This document shows, piece by piece, positions 50,301 through 55,529 of a stretch of 64,000 nt of DNA (the stretch's first letter is position 1; every line of letters begins with the position of its first letter). Below the pieces are notes generated by a model, which worked only from the letters and a program-made list of their open reading frames with translations, ran no database searches and was not told the DNA's origin. The DNA is from Pontederia crassipes (Eukaryota > Streptophyta > Magnoliopsida > Commelinales > Pontederiaceae), in the NCBI GenBank assembly GCA_030549335.1, contig CM060187.1, forward strand, positions 6,076,001-6,140,000, read 5' to 3'. The position numbers and the translations under genes were made by a program.

Positions 50301-53300
50301 ACGTCTCCTCAACCGTCTGTACCACCCCTAAAAGTTTATTGCTGACACTCAACAACCTCCACTTGACCTTGATGATGAACCGCTTTCCACAATTCCATCA
50401 CGCAATCCTCCAAGTAGTCTTGTCTTGTCAGAAGGAGATTCTACTCAGGTAACTCATGATCTAGATGTTCCTATTGCACGTCATAACTAAGTCGTATGTG
50501 AAATACTTTTTTTCTACTTCTCTTGATAGTCATTTTATTCCCCGCAACCATTCTGGGGCATTCCACCATTCATACTGGAAAACTACTATGAGTGAGGAGA
50601 TGTCTGCTCTGCAATCTAAAAATACTTGGGAATTTGTAAACCTCCCAACTAATGCAATAGTAGTTGGGTGTCGGTGGGTGTTCACACTAAGTATCTTCTT
50701 GATGGGACGGTTAATCGTCACAAGGCACTTCCACTTGCTCGCCTTAATTCTGTTCGAATTATGCGTTTTGTTGTTGTCAATTCTGGTGGCAAGTTCACCA
50801 GCTTGATGTTAAAAATGCTTTCTTATATGGTGATCTAACTGAAGAGGTTTACATGGAACAACCACCGGGATATATTGCTCGGGGAGTGTTAAAAGGTTTG
50901 CAAGTTGAAAACAATATATGGACCAGTGTTGTAAAACTCGGCCCGGCCCGGTCGGACTGATGTCCAGGCATTAAAATAGTTTGTGGCTCATTCAAAATCC
51001 GGCCATGGAGTTGACCCTCTTTGACTTGGTCAAACTCGGTCAAAACTCGACCTGACGAGTTTGGCTGGCCCGGCCGAGTCAAGTCGTAAAACTAAAAAAA
51101 AAGGGCCACTGATTGTACAGCGCACCTTGGGAGCTGTAATTTACAGATATTTTATATCTTTCATTGGATTAAAATCAAATGCTTGGAAGTCATTGGACAT
51201 TTAGACAAGAGAGAGAATGATTAGTTTAATCCGTGGTGTGATCTTTTCTCCGCAAAAGTGCTCTCTCTTTCTCTTCTTACCTAGAATAAGTTCTCTTTCT
51301 CTAGCTCTTCAGTTCCTTCCCCATTTTATTCCTTCTCAGTTTTTCTATCTATCTCATGAAATCACTAATGGTGTGCAAGTCTACCACCCAGAGATGCGGA
51401 GATAACATTTCTTCTTTGCATCTCAATTCTCAAGCGTCCTGGTGACTTCACTTGGCTGGAGCGGGCTTATGTTTTCGCGAGGTCGCCTGGGCATTGCGAG
51501 CTCGCTTTGTAGGAGATGCGAGAGAGAAGGGAGAGAAGGAGAGGATATGCATATGTGAGAACAAAAGATGAAAGAGAGGAAGGAAAGGAGAGAGACGAAG
51601 AAAGCAGCAAGGAAAGAAACAAGAGTAAAGAAAAGAAAGAGCGAATCCAAAAGTGAATATTATTTTATTAAAGATGTTGATAAGAAATGGACGGTGGATA
51701 TAGTTTGCTGTAAATTACAGCTAAGTGGATGAGTAGTATACTCCTTTTCTCCTAAAAAAATTAAAACATAAAAAAATTATTAAAACTCTTTAGATATATT
51801 ATTTACATATATCTTTACTTGGAATTTATGTTTCAACTTCTTCCTTAATTATATAAAATTTTGTTGATATTTTTATTTATTTATAATTACCTCAAAAGAT
51901 TTTCTTATTTAGAAAATATTTGATTGATCATTTAATTTATGCTTACTTTATTATATTATTTGATCTGAATTATTTTATACTCTATTAAATATATTTCGTC
52001 TATATTTTATAGCCGGTCCCAAGCCCGGATAAAGGAGGAGGGTTGTGTTAGGCCCCGACAGCCAGCATAAAATCCTGTCGAATCTTATGAACATGGATCA
52101 ACGAGGAATGGCGTCGTATGATCCATGTAGCCGACCCCACCTAGTGGGATAAGGCTTTGTTGTTGTTGTATATTTTTGCTAAATAAGATATTATATATTA
52201 ACAATATTACAATAATCTCTTTAACTTATTTATTTGTTATTAAATTATATTATCTGGTCCAACCAGTCCGGCCTGATCCATTAGACAATCCGGTGTGATG
52301 ATCGAGTCAGGTCATACAACATTGATATGGACTCAAACAAAGTCCAAGGGCATGGTTTGAAAAGTTCAACACAACTATTGAAGAATGTGGTTTTATTCGA
52401 TCCTCACCACTCAGCATTCTCTTTACACACTTCTAAAGGCTCAGTCATCCTCATAATTTATGTAGATGACATTTTAATATCTGATAGTGATATTGAAGAT
52501 ATTTTTGCAACAAAAATGTTTCTACAATCACAATTTGTGACTAAAGATCTTGGTCTAATCAAATACTTCTTAAGCATTGAAGTAAATCAATCTAATGATT
52601 GACTCATTCTCTCTCAAAGAACATGTCTTGGATCTATTAAAGGAAGCTTTTTTTAGAAGAAAAAAGATGACCACCAGAGTTGTGGTTGTCATCCATCTAT
52701 ATATATAATTGTGGATTAAATATACAAGTGTAAGCTCTCATGGAGAGAGCCCAAAAAGATGAAAAGTATCTTAGCTAACCAAGACTCCGATCACTTGAGG
52801 GGGAGTGTTGAAAGGAGATATGATTTGCATATCTTTGTAATATTACTAATTTCTTGTTTTTTCTCTACTTAGAATATTCTGAATTAATATCCTAAATTTT
52901 CTAGGATAATATTCTAGATATTCTGGAGTAAGTTTTTTCTTGTATTGCCTACCTTTATTATAGATAAAGAGGCATTAGTGTTTAACGATAATAAGAAAAA
53001 ACATGTTTCTCAACAAGCCTTTTTCCACCATGCTAAGGCTCTACCTATAGACTTGTAGTCATTGGTCTCCTGAAAAGCTTTAGAACGTCCTTTTTTAGAA
53101 GAAAAAGGGGTTGTCATCCGAGTGTATAATCATCCAATTATTTTAAAATGCAATCAACTTTGGAGATCCAATATAAGAAATTATCAATGCCAAATTAACC
53201 ATTGAATGGGTGAGGAGTTGACTTCATAGCTTCATATCGATATCAAAACATTTGTCAAAGGTCTAGAAGAGAGGAAAAGAGATAGATGAAGAAACTCCAA

Positions 53301-55529
53301 CAGGAACATGAAAGAATAGAAGTTTGTTTATGGAAGATGGGTTCTAGCATGGCTATGGTTCCAAGAATGAAAAATGGTAAAAATCAGAATGATACTAGGG
53401 ATAATAAATTAAATAAAAAACAATGGAAGAAGAAAGAAGAAAAATAGAATAGGAATATGATGCGATCGAAAGGAAAAAGGGTAAAAAAAATGATTTGTTA
53501 GTGACAATTTTTAAGGAGTCATATGATGTGTGGCTCATGGAAAAAATGGAAAAGTAATGATGAAGGTTGTGACACATGAGAAAGAAAATAAAAAATTGTC
53601 ATGAAATGGTACAGAAGAAAGAAGGATAAAGGTTTATTTCTTGAGAAGATGATCAGATGAACGATGTCAAATAAGCAAATCCATTGCAAGACTCCGATCA
53701 CTTGACACAAAAAAAAACGAGAAAGATTACACCATAGCATGACAGAGTGGTAGATAAAACATGAATGAATAGATTAATCACGAAATAATTGATGCTTATT
53801 ATAGGCTTTTACAACCAACTGTTTGATTTCAACTAGAAGACTACAAAGAAAAAAAGAAAAAAAATCAATAAGACTTCAACTAATTAAAAACTCCTAGTCC
53901 TACATCACATTTGCTTTTGTCTAAAGATGGGGGAGAGGTTTAACTCACAAAAATAAATCCCATAGAACTCAATTTCCAAAGTATGTAATGAATATTATAG
54001 ATAAGTTGTTCAAAATTCCTCACATATCTTACCTTTATTTCTGCTTGCCAATTTTTAAGTTCCTCTTCAGACAACTTTTGAACATCCTTTGCCTTTTCTT
54101 TCAATTTTTCTGGTTCAGAATGACCTGAATCAGTGAGGAAGGTTAAACAAAGAACAAGTCAGTCCCCACATATGATCATAAAAGAATGTAGTATCATTAC
54201 TTCATATTTGTAAGTCTAAATATGAAAAGAGAAAAGAGAAGACTCATTCAATAGAGAAAAATAAGGAAAGAGTGCATATTCAAACTCTATCTAAATCTAG
54301 CAATTTCTCTCCATCATAGCAAAGGTCGATGCTAGTGGCTTTAAGTTATATATAGTTGGGCTATACGAAATTGTAAAGCATCCAAGAATCAATTTTATTG
54401 CTTGAAATTAAAGGTTACAAGTTAGTCTACACTTTTTTGTCATTCTTAGTTTATATTTACTTACTTCATAAAACTTACCATTTCTTCTCCTTGGGAAAGA
54501 CTACCATACATGAGTACTCACCTCAAACAACATGAATAAAATACACATGCAGGCCCTTTGGGAATCTTGGGCCAAGTCAAGGATCCACCAAAGAATCGGT
54601 TGTCTAGAAAATATTTCTTTTAGAGCGATTCTTTTGAGAAAATGCTAGTTATTGGGGAAACCTAAATATGCTCCCTGAGATGCATATGCCCTAAGATGAT
54701 GATATCTAAGGATCACCGAATTGTTTGCTATTTACTTGTTGGTGATTTTCTTCTTGTCCTGCCCCGGAAAGCTAAATTTCAATTCATATTCTCGGATCCA
54801 TATATGGTTGTGATATTCATACTGCAATAGAAATGTCCAAAACAAGCATGAAAAAGAATTTCTCTGCACAACAGAGTAAATCTAGCATCCAAATGAATGA
54901 AAGAAAGCTCCTAATGGGAAAAGAAATTGTCATGCCAGAAACAAAATGATTTTATAAGTAGCCAATAATACAGGATGCTCATATTGTAATATCATAAAAT
55001 AGAACAAAGAATGATAAATTATATCGGATTTTCTACATATTACTTGTCTGTGTGGCCACTAGTCAAATCTGTAAAAAGTTAATTTGCAACCTTGAACCAC
55101 TGCAACTTGATGCGTTTGTCTCAATGGGTTATCTCCATGAGCATGAAACAAGTGACTACTACTACAATCATTCGAGTGCAAATACACGACTTGTCCCATT
55201 GAGGCATGTGACAAGGGATTACCAATTGCCCACTGCAACATGCTCTCCAAGGAGGAGAAACCCTCGTCGAGCTCGACGTGGGCGCCGACGTCGTCCTCCA
55301 CCAGAGCACCCACGGATTCGTCCCCCTCGGATGGGGGGTCGAGAACCGAGGGGAAGTCGCCCTCGGCCTTGCCAATGGACCAGAAGAGGCCGCCGACCGA
55401 CTCCGACTTGTTCGCCGGCCGATGCTGCTGCTTGTCCACTGCCAACGCCGGCGAAACCGCCCTCGCGACCGCCGCTGCGGCCACCAGATACAGCAGGATC
55501 TGCGCTGCGAGTAATCTCCTCTTGGCCAT
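25015..55529 (-). CDS. FES1: ER-type Fes1/Sil1 Hsp70 nucleotide exchange factor, 8 exons across 30.5 kb
   Basis: Coding exons in order on the - strand: 55223..55529, 54033..54124, 46055..46205, 40619..40746, 27017..27175, 26731..26913, 25111..25315 and 25015..25037. All seven introns are GT..AG (1098, 7827, 5308, 13443, 103, 1415 and 73 bp), and phases agree at every junction. The product is 415 residues with no internal stop. Residues 1-30 are a signal peptide ([20 protein letters not shown]...). The Fes1 N-terminal signature [20 protein letters not shown] starts near 92 and continues [15 protein letters not shown]. Armadillo-like repeats follow, with [79 protein letters not shown] and [10 protein letters not shown]. 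The family releases ADP from Hsp70; the signal peptide and several N-X-S sequons suggest BiP in the ER lumen. There is no KDEL-type tail; the C-terminus is NLDSDT. The symbol is the family name, not a proven orthologue. Confidence 0.93.
25111..25315 (-). CDS. FES1: Fes1/Sil1 exon 7
   Basis: 205 bases encoding [20 protein letters not shown] through [18 protein letters not shown], plus one base of a split Gly codon. Acceptor TGTAG|GCTCTG, donor AGAG|GTAGGT. If unspliced, the frame would run 15 codons further to a stop at 25070; homologues favour splicing. Confidence 0.9.
25811..26695. repeat. Three tandem 141-bp units in intron 6, split by an L1 fragment
   Basis: The units at 25811..25948, 26429..26569 and 26570..about 26695 all run from GTTAAAC through TTTTACAAACATGTTCTGAT, AGATAGCAGCAAAC and ATATATAGATGA to AATTTCA or AGATCAATG. 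A 480-bp L1 3' fragment sits exactly between units 1 and 2, so the array predates the insertion. Confidence 0.88.
25949..26428 (-). mobile_element. L1-family LINE, 3' fragment
   Basis: The - strand encodes the end of the zf-RVT region ([20 protein letters not shown], then EVWMRLLG) and a FFRVGIW-type C-terminus. It ends in a T-rich run (poly(A) on the - strand) at about 25949. It is 5'-truncated near 26428 and lies in intron 6 of the Fes1/Sil1 gene, in the same orientation as that gene. Confidence 0.8.
26731..26913 (-). CDS. FES1: Fes1/Sil1 exon 6
   Basis: 183 bases, 61 codons, phase 0 at both ends. They encode [20 protein letters not shown] through [20 protein letters not shown]. Acceptor TTGCAG|GAGATA, donor AGAAG|GTAGGT. 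Confidence 0.92.
27017..27175 (-). CDS. FES1: Fes1/Sil1 exon 5
   Basis: 159 bases, 53 codons, phase 0 at both ends. They encode [20 protein letters not shown] and [20 protein letters not shown]. Acceptor TTAG|ATCCTT, donor TTCAG|GTTAGA. Confidence 0.92.
27176..29499. other. Intron 4, distal part: no gene
   Basis: Mostly AT-rich intron sequence. 28272..28320 has five close G-runs (GGGG, GGGGG, GGG, GGGGGGG, GGGG) that fit a G-quadruplex on the + strand, which is the template strand of the surrounding gene. T-run tails near 27398 and 28930 may be worn L1 3' ends. 27595..27800 has a coding-like - strand frame with no recognised family. Confidence 0.4.
29500..30180 (+). mobile_element. L1-family LINE fragment, zf-RVT region
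   Basis: The + strand encodes [20 protein letters not shown], then [12 protein letters not shown], then [20 protein letters not shown] and EIWRGV, which align with the C-terminal zinc-finger region of the L1 at 32922. There is no poly(A) tail. A hAT-like end (TAGGGGTGAGC) begins at 30181. The orientation is opposite to that of the surrounding gene. Confidence 0.78.
30181..30370. mobile_element. hAT-like MITE, left part only
   Basis: It starts TAGGGGTGAGCAACATTACC and continues with alternating GGTTAATT and TTAACCGAA motifs typical of short hAT elements. No right end and no second copy of the preceding 8 bases (CTCCCTGG) was found before the next L1 piece, so it is probably truncated. Confidence 0.5.
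30411..30705 (-). mobile_element. L1-family LINE, very short 3' fragment
   Basis: The - strand encodes [18 protein letters not shown] and [10 protein letters not shown], then the family hairpin (30429..30458) and a T-run at 30411..30420. ATAATGTT beside both ends may be a target duplication. Confidence 0.7.
30867..31765. mobile_element. PIF/Harbinger-like MITE carrying a SINE
   Basis: The terminal inverted repeats are GGCTGCGTTTGGTACGGGAA and the complement of GGCTGCGTTTGGCAGCACGG. The 3-bp duplication TAA (30864..30866 and 31766..31768) fits the TWA preference of PIF/Harbinger elements. Without the SINE and its duplicated target the element would be about 700 bp. An internal hairpin lies at about 31651..31683 (GACGAGAACTTTT..AAAAGTTCTCGTC). 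No transposase. Confidence 0.82.
31206..31384 (-). mobile_element. RTE-tailed SINE, copy 2, with long target duplication
   Basis: A full-length-looking 179-bp copy. On the - strand it runs from CTCCGCCTATGTTTTATAGC to CCACCTAGTGGGATAAGGC and a (TTG)n tail. Identical 21-bp direct repeats flank it at 31185..31205 and 31385..31405, beginning TTAAGATCC. It sits inside the Harbinger-like MITE and is therefore younger than the MITE. Confidence 0.92.
31831..31979 (-). mobile_element. RTE-tailed SINE, copy 3, 5'-truncated
   Basis: Same sequence as copy 2 from its (TTG)n tail to GGAGGGTTGTG, then it stops where the old L1 fragment begins. No clear target duplication. Confidence 0.82.
31980..32524 (-). 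mobile_element. Old L1 LINE fragment, part 1
   Basis: The - strand is a heavily stopped relative of the L1 RT-distal region. It reads [20 protein letters not shown], comparable to FSFWRHEW...SFPRL in the younger L1. The fragment resumes at 38688 beyond the hAT element, so the two parts were once continuous. Confidence 0.72.
32502..32850. repeat. Tandem duplication of a hAT left end plus host flank, 281-bp offset
   Basis: The block ACTCTAGAACGAGAAGGCAT followed by CTAGGGGTGTTC occurs at 32503 and again at 32784. Because the flank, the 8-bp target duplication and the hAT end are all repeated, the duplication happened after the hAT insertion. Confidence 0.85.
33000..36577 (-). pseudogene. L1 ORF2 relic: endonuclease, reverse transcriptase, zf-RVT
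   Basis: Starts [20 protein letters not shown] at 36577. APE-type endonuclease motifs are VVLLQETK, then LIGGGFNV, where the usual GDFN Asp is Gly, then SRLDRFLG and SDHTPLLW. Reverse transcriptase motifs are [42 protein letters not shown] and [10 protein letters not shown], so the two Asp of YADD are kept. The zf-RVT C-terminus is [17 protein letters not shown], then [18 protein letters not shown]. At least four frame changes (near 35740, 35080, 34290 and 33400..33800) and internal stops break it. Confidence 0.88.
37240..38309 (-). pseudogene. L1 ORF1 relic with two CCHC zinc knuckles
   Basis: The frame from 38309 contains [14 protein letters not shown]; a frameshift then leads to the frame with [16 protein letters not shown]. 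These two knuckles side by side mark the nucleic-acid-binding ORF1 protein of plant L1 elements. A proline-rich tail follows. The junction with ORF2 near 36600..37200 is low-complexity. Confidence 0.78.
38688..38765 (-). mobile_element. Old L1 LINE fragment, part 2
   Basis: The - strand reads [14 protein letters not shown], comparable to [14 protein letters not shown] in the younger L1, and joins in register to part 1 once hAT element D and one copy of AAGGCATC are removed. Beyond about 38765 the homology fades. Confidence 0.7.
38766..40618. other. Intron 4, proximal part
   Basis: Intron sequence of the Fes1/Sil1 gene. Apart from the SMART element at 39233..39531, it contains a worn L1 tail near 40075..40150 (T-rich run, then AGGAGAGGATGATTGTCAG) and no other recognisable structure. 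Confidence 0.45.
39233..39531 (+). mobile_element. SMART/TRIM miniature LTR retrotransposon, 299 bp, complete
   Basis: The 83-bp LTRs at 39233..39315 and 39449..39531 both start TGTTAAAGAATATAAAATCA and end in CA. The primer-binding site TGGTATCAGAGCC (39316..39328) directly follows the 5' LTR and is complementary to initiator tRNA-Met. The polypurine tract GTGAGGGGGAG directly precedes the 3' LTR. The 5-bp target duplication CATAA lies at 39228..39232 and 39532..39536. The 133-bp interior has no coding capacity, so it must have moved with enzymes from another LTR element. The LTRs differ at about nine positions by eye. Size and layout match the SMART class described from grasses. Confidence 0.95.
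40619..40746 (-). CDS. FES1: Fes1/Sil1 exon 4
   Basis: 128 bases encoding [20 protein letters not shown] and [17 protein letters not shown], an armadillo repeat. Acceptor AGCAG|ATCTTC, donor ATCAG|GTATCA. It is isolated between a 5.3-kb and a 13.4-kb intron. Confidence 0.92.
40747..43763. other. Intron 3, first part
   Basis: No host gene. 41530..42680 has a GC-balanced, coding-like texture with short broken frames (for example [17 protein letters not shown] in + frame near 41905) and may be an old retroelement relic; no family motif is seen. A T-run at 42038..42055 could be a retrotransposon tail. 40900..41130 resembles an LTR leader but was not matched to a partner. Confidence 0.35.
43772..44809 (+). 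mobile_element. hAT element B (CAATGTTGTC family, non-autonomous)
   Basis: The ends are CAATGTTGTCAAACTCG and the complement of CAATGTTGTCAAAATCGCG. A perfect 8-bp target duplication, CAACTAGC, lies at 43764..43771 and 44810..44817. Internal order: subterminal block (CGTAAA, GACACGG, CCGATTCTACC), AT-rich stretch, GA-rich stretch (44200..44325), CAG/CGG triplet zone (44340..44570), second subterminal block. Element A at 14705 has the same order in reverse orientation. No transposase. Open frames across the triplet zone are low-complexity in all frames. Confidence 0.92.
44818..46054. other. Intron 3, second part
   Basis: AT-rich intron with no gene. The segment around 44940..45060 repeats phrases of 43680..43760 just left of element B (GAGGAACTAAATTATTGAAA against GAGGGATTAAATTATTTAAA, then AATCAGCTAGCC), so a diverged direct duplication flanks element B. 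Confidence 0.45.
46055..46205 (-). CDS. FES1: Fes1/Sil1 exon 3
   Basis: 151 bases, phase 0 in and phase 1 out. They encode [20 protein letters not shown] and then the [20 protein letters not shown] armadillo helix. Acceptor TGCAG|GAGTTA, donor AACG|GTAACT. Confidence 0.92.
46431..47249 (+). mobile_element. TRIM-like LTR element, diverged
   Basis: Two related segments, 46431..46733 (303 bp) and 46988..47249 (262 bp), share GATAAGATACCA, ATAGTTRTAGTAACTA, TTATTATRGAGATTTG and CTACTAATAA in order, as LTRs would. A worn primer-binding site (TGGTATGATAGC, 46736..46747) follows the first, and a purine tract AGGAGGGA precedes the second. The interior is only about 250 bp. No 5-bp target duplication is visible. 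It could equally be an internally deleted Ty1/copia element. Confidence 0.65.
47305..48895 (-). mobile_element. L1-family LINE, 5'-truncated, 1.6 kb
   Basis: The - strand encodes the end of the RT domain ([12 protein letters not shown]), then [20 protein letters not shown], then [37 protein letters not shown] and [18 protein letters not shown], then the family hairpin (47327..47357), and ends in a T-run at 47305..47316. Frameshifts occur near 48000 and 48440. It is a sister copy of the L1 at 32922. It lies in intron 2 of the Fes1/Sil1 gene in the same orientation as that gene. Confidence 0.87.
49060..49726. repeat. Imperfect tandem array, 190-255 bp units
   Basis: Anchor phrases recur in order: CTGCCAAGTTAAG at 49062, CTGTCAAGTCAAGG near 49249, CTGCCATGTCAAGG near 49466 and CTGCCAAGCCG at 49720; and CTCGTTGAATGG, CTCGTTGAGTGA and CTCGTTGAGTGG at about 49135, 49333 and 49584. 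The units carry LTR-like phrases (AAATTGTCCGCTTTGGGC). No gene. Confidence 0.65.
49727..49765 (+). mobile_element. 39-bp insertion of the RTE/SINE tail
   Basis: Only CCCCACCTAGTGGGATAAGG, a few bases on either side and the (TTG)3 tail are present. It is flanked by the 14-bp target duplication TAATGTCCTGCCAA at 49713..49726 and 49766..49779. This is a retrotransposed copy cut off almost at its 3' end. RTE LINE and SINE origins cannot be told apart because the tail is shared. Confidence 0.85.
50924..52324. mobile_element. hAT element C inserted in the copia reverse transcriptase
   Basis: The ends are CAGTGTTGTAAAACTCGG and the complement of CAATGTTGTATGACCTG. A perfect 8-bp target duplication, ATATGGAC, lies at 50916..50923 and 52325..52332. 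The termini place it with elements A and B, but the subterminal blocks are GGCCCGGCCCGG and ACCAGTCCGGCC and the interior differs. A sub-element with AGCTGTAATTTACAG inverted motifs spans about 51107..51745, including CT-rich and GA-rich tracts. A SINE lies at 51997. No transposase. Confidence 0.88.
51997..52168 (+). mobile_element. RTE-tailed SINE, copy 4
   Basis: A 172-bp copy from CGTCTATATTTTATAGCCGG to CCACCTAGTGGGATAAGGC and (TTG)n. The 7-bp flanks TATATTT at 51990..51996 and 52169..52175 may be a target duplication. It sits within hAT element C, inside the copia remnant, inside a gene intron: four levels of nesting. Confidence 0.87.
52645..52790 (-). mobile_element. L1-family LINE 3' tail remnant in copia
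   Basis: A T-run, then AGATGACCACCA...TGGTTGTCATCC (52665..52694), ATATATAT and GCTCTCATGGAGAGAGC, the usual 3' UTR of this L1 family. It interrupts the copia sequence just before its polypurine tract. A second worn tail follows at about 53090. Confidence 0.65.
53016..54032. other. Intron 2, proximal part: no gene
   Basis: A/G-rich intron sequence with many short AGAAAAGA runs. The phrase AAGACTCCGATCACTTGA occurs at about 53690 and also at about 52787 beside the copia polypurine tract, so a small duplication or second copia end may be present. Nothing else is recognised. Confidence 0.4.
54033..54124 (-). CDS. FES1: Fes1/Sil1 exon 2
   Basis: 92 bases encoding [20 protein letters not shown] and the following [10 protein letters not shown]. 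It is bounded by TTCAG|GTCATT and AAAG|GTAAGA. Its first two bases complete the split Gly codon from exon 1. It is too short to stand out as an open frame. Confidence 0.92.
54125..55222. other. Fes1/Sil1 intron 1
   Basis: 1098 bp, AT-rich, no element recognised. The open frame that runs from exon 1 into 55059 is read-through past the donor site. Confidence 0.6.
55223..55529 (-). CDS. FES1: Fes1/Sil1 exon 1: signal peptide and start of the Fes1 domain
   Basis: 102 codons plus one base; GC-rich. It starts at the ATG before AKRRLLAAQ. An upstream in-frame ATG at 55640 would put 37 residues before the signal peptide and is less likely. The donor is ATTG|GTAATC. Reading past it gives a spurious longer frame to 55059. 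Confidence 0.92.

Larger units (their letters stand above)
49791..53015 (+). mobile_element. Ty1/copia retrotransposon remnant, integrase to 3' LTR
   Basis: Frames in order: integrase C-terminal part ([20 protein letters not shown], then [20 protein letters not shown] and [13 protein letters not shown]); RVT_2 reverse transcriptase ([43 protein letters not shown]); and, after hAT element [21 protein letters not shown]. The polypurine tract TTGAGGGGGAG ends at 52805, and the 3' LTR starts TGTTGAAAGGAGATATG at 52806 and ends near 53015. The 5' LTR, gag and protease are missing. Frameshifts and stops are frequent, so nothing is functional. Confidence 0.85.
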
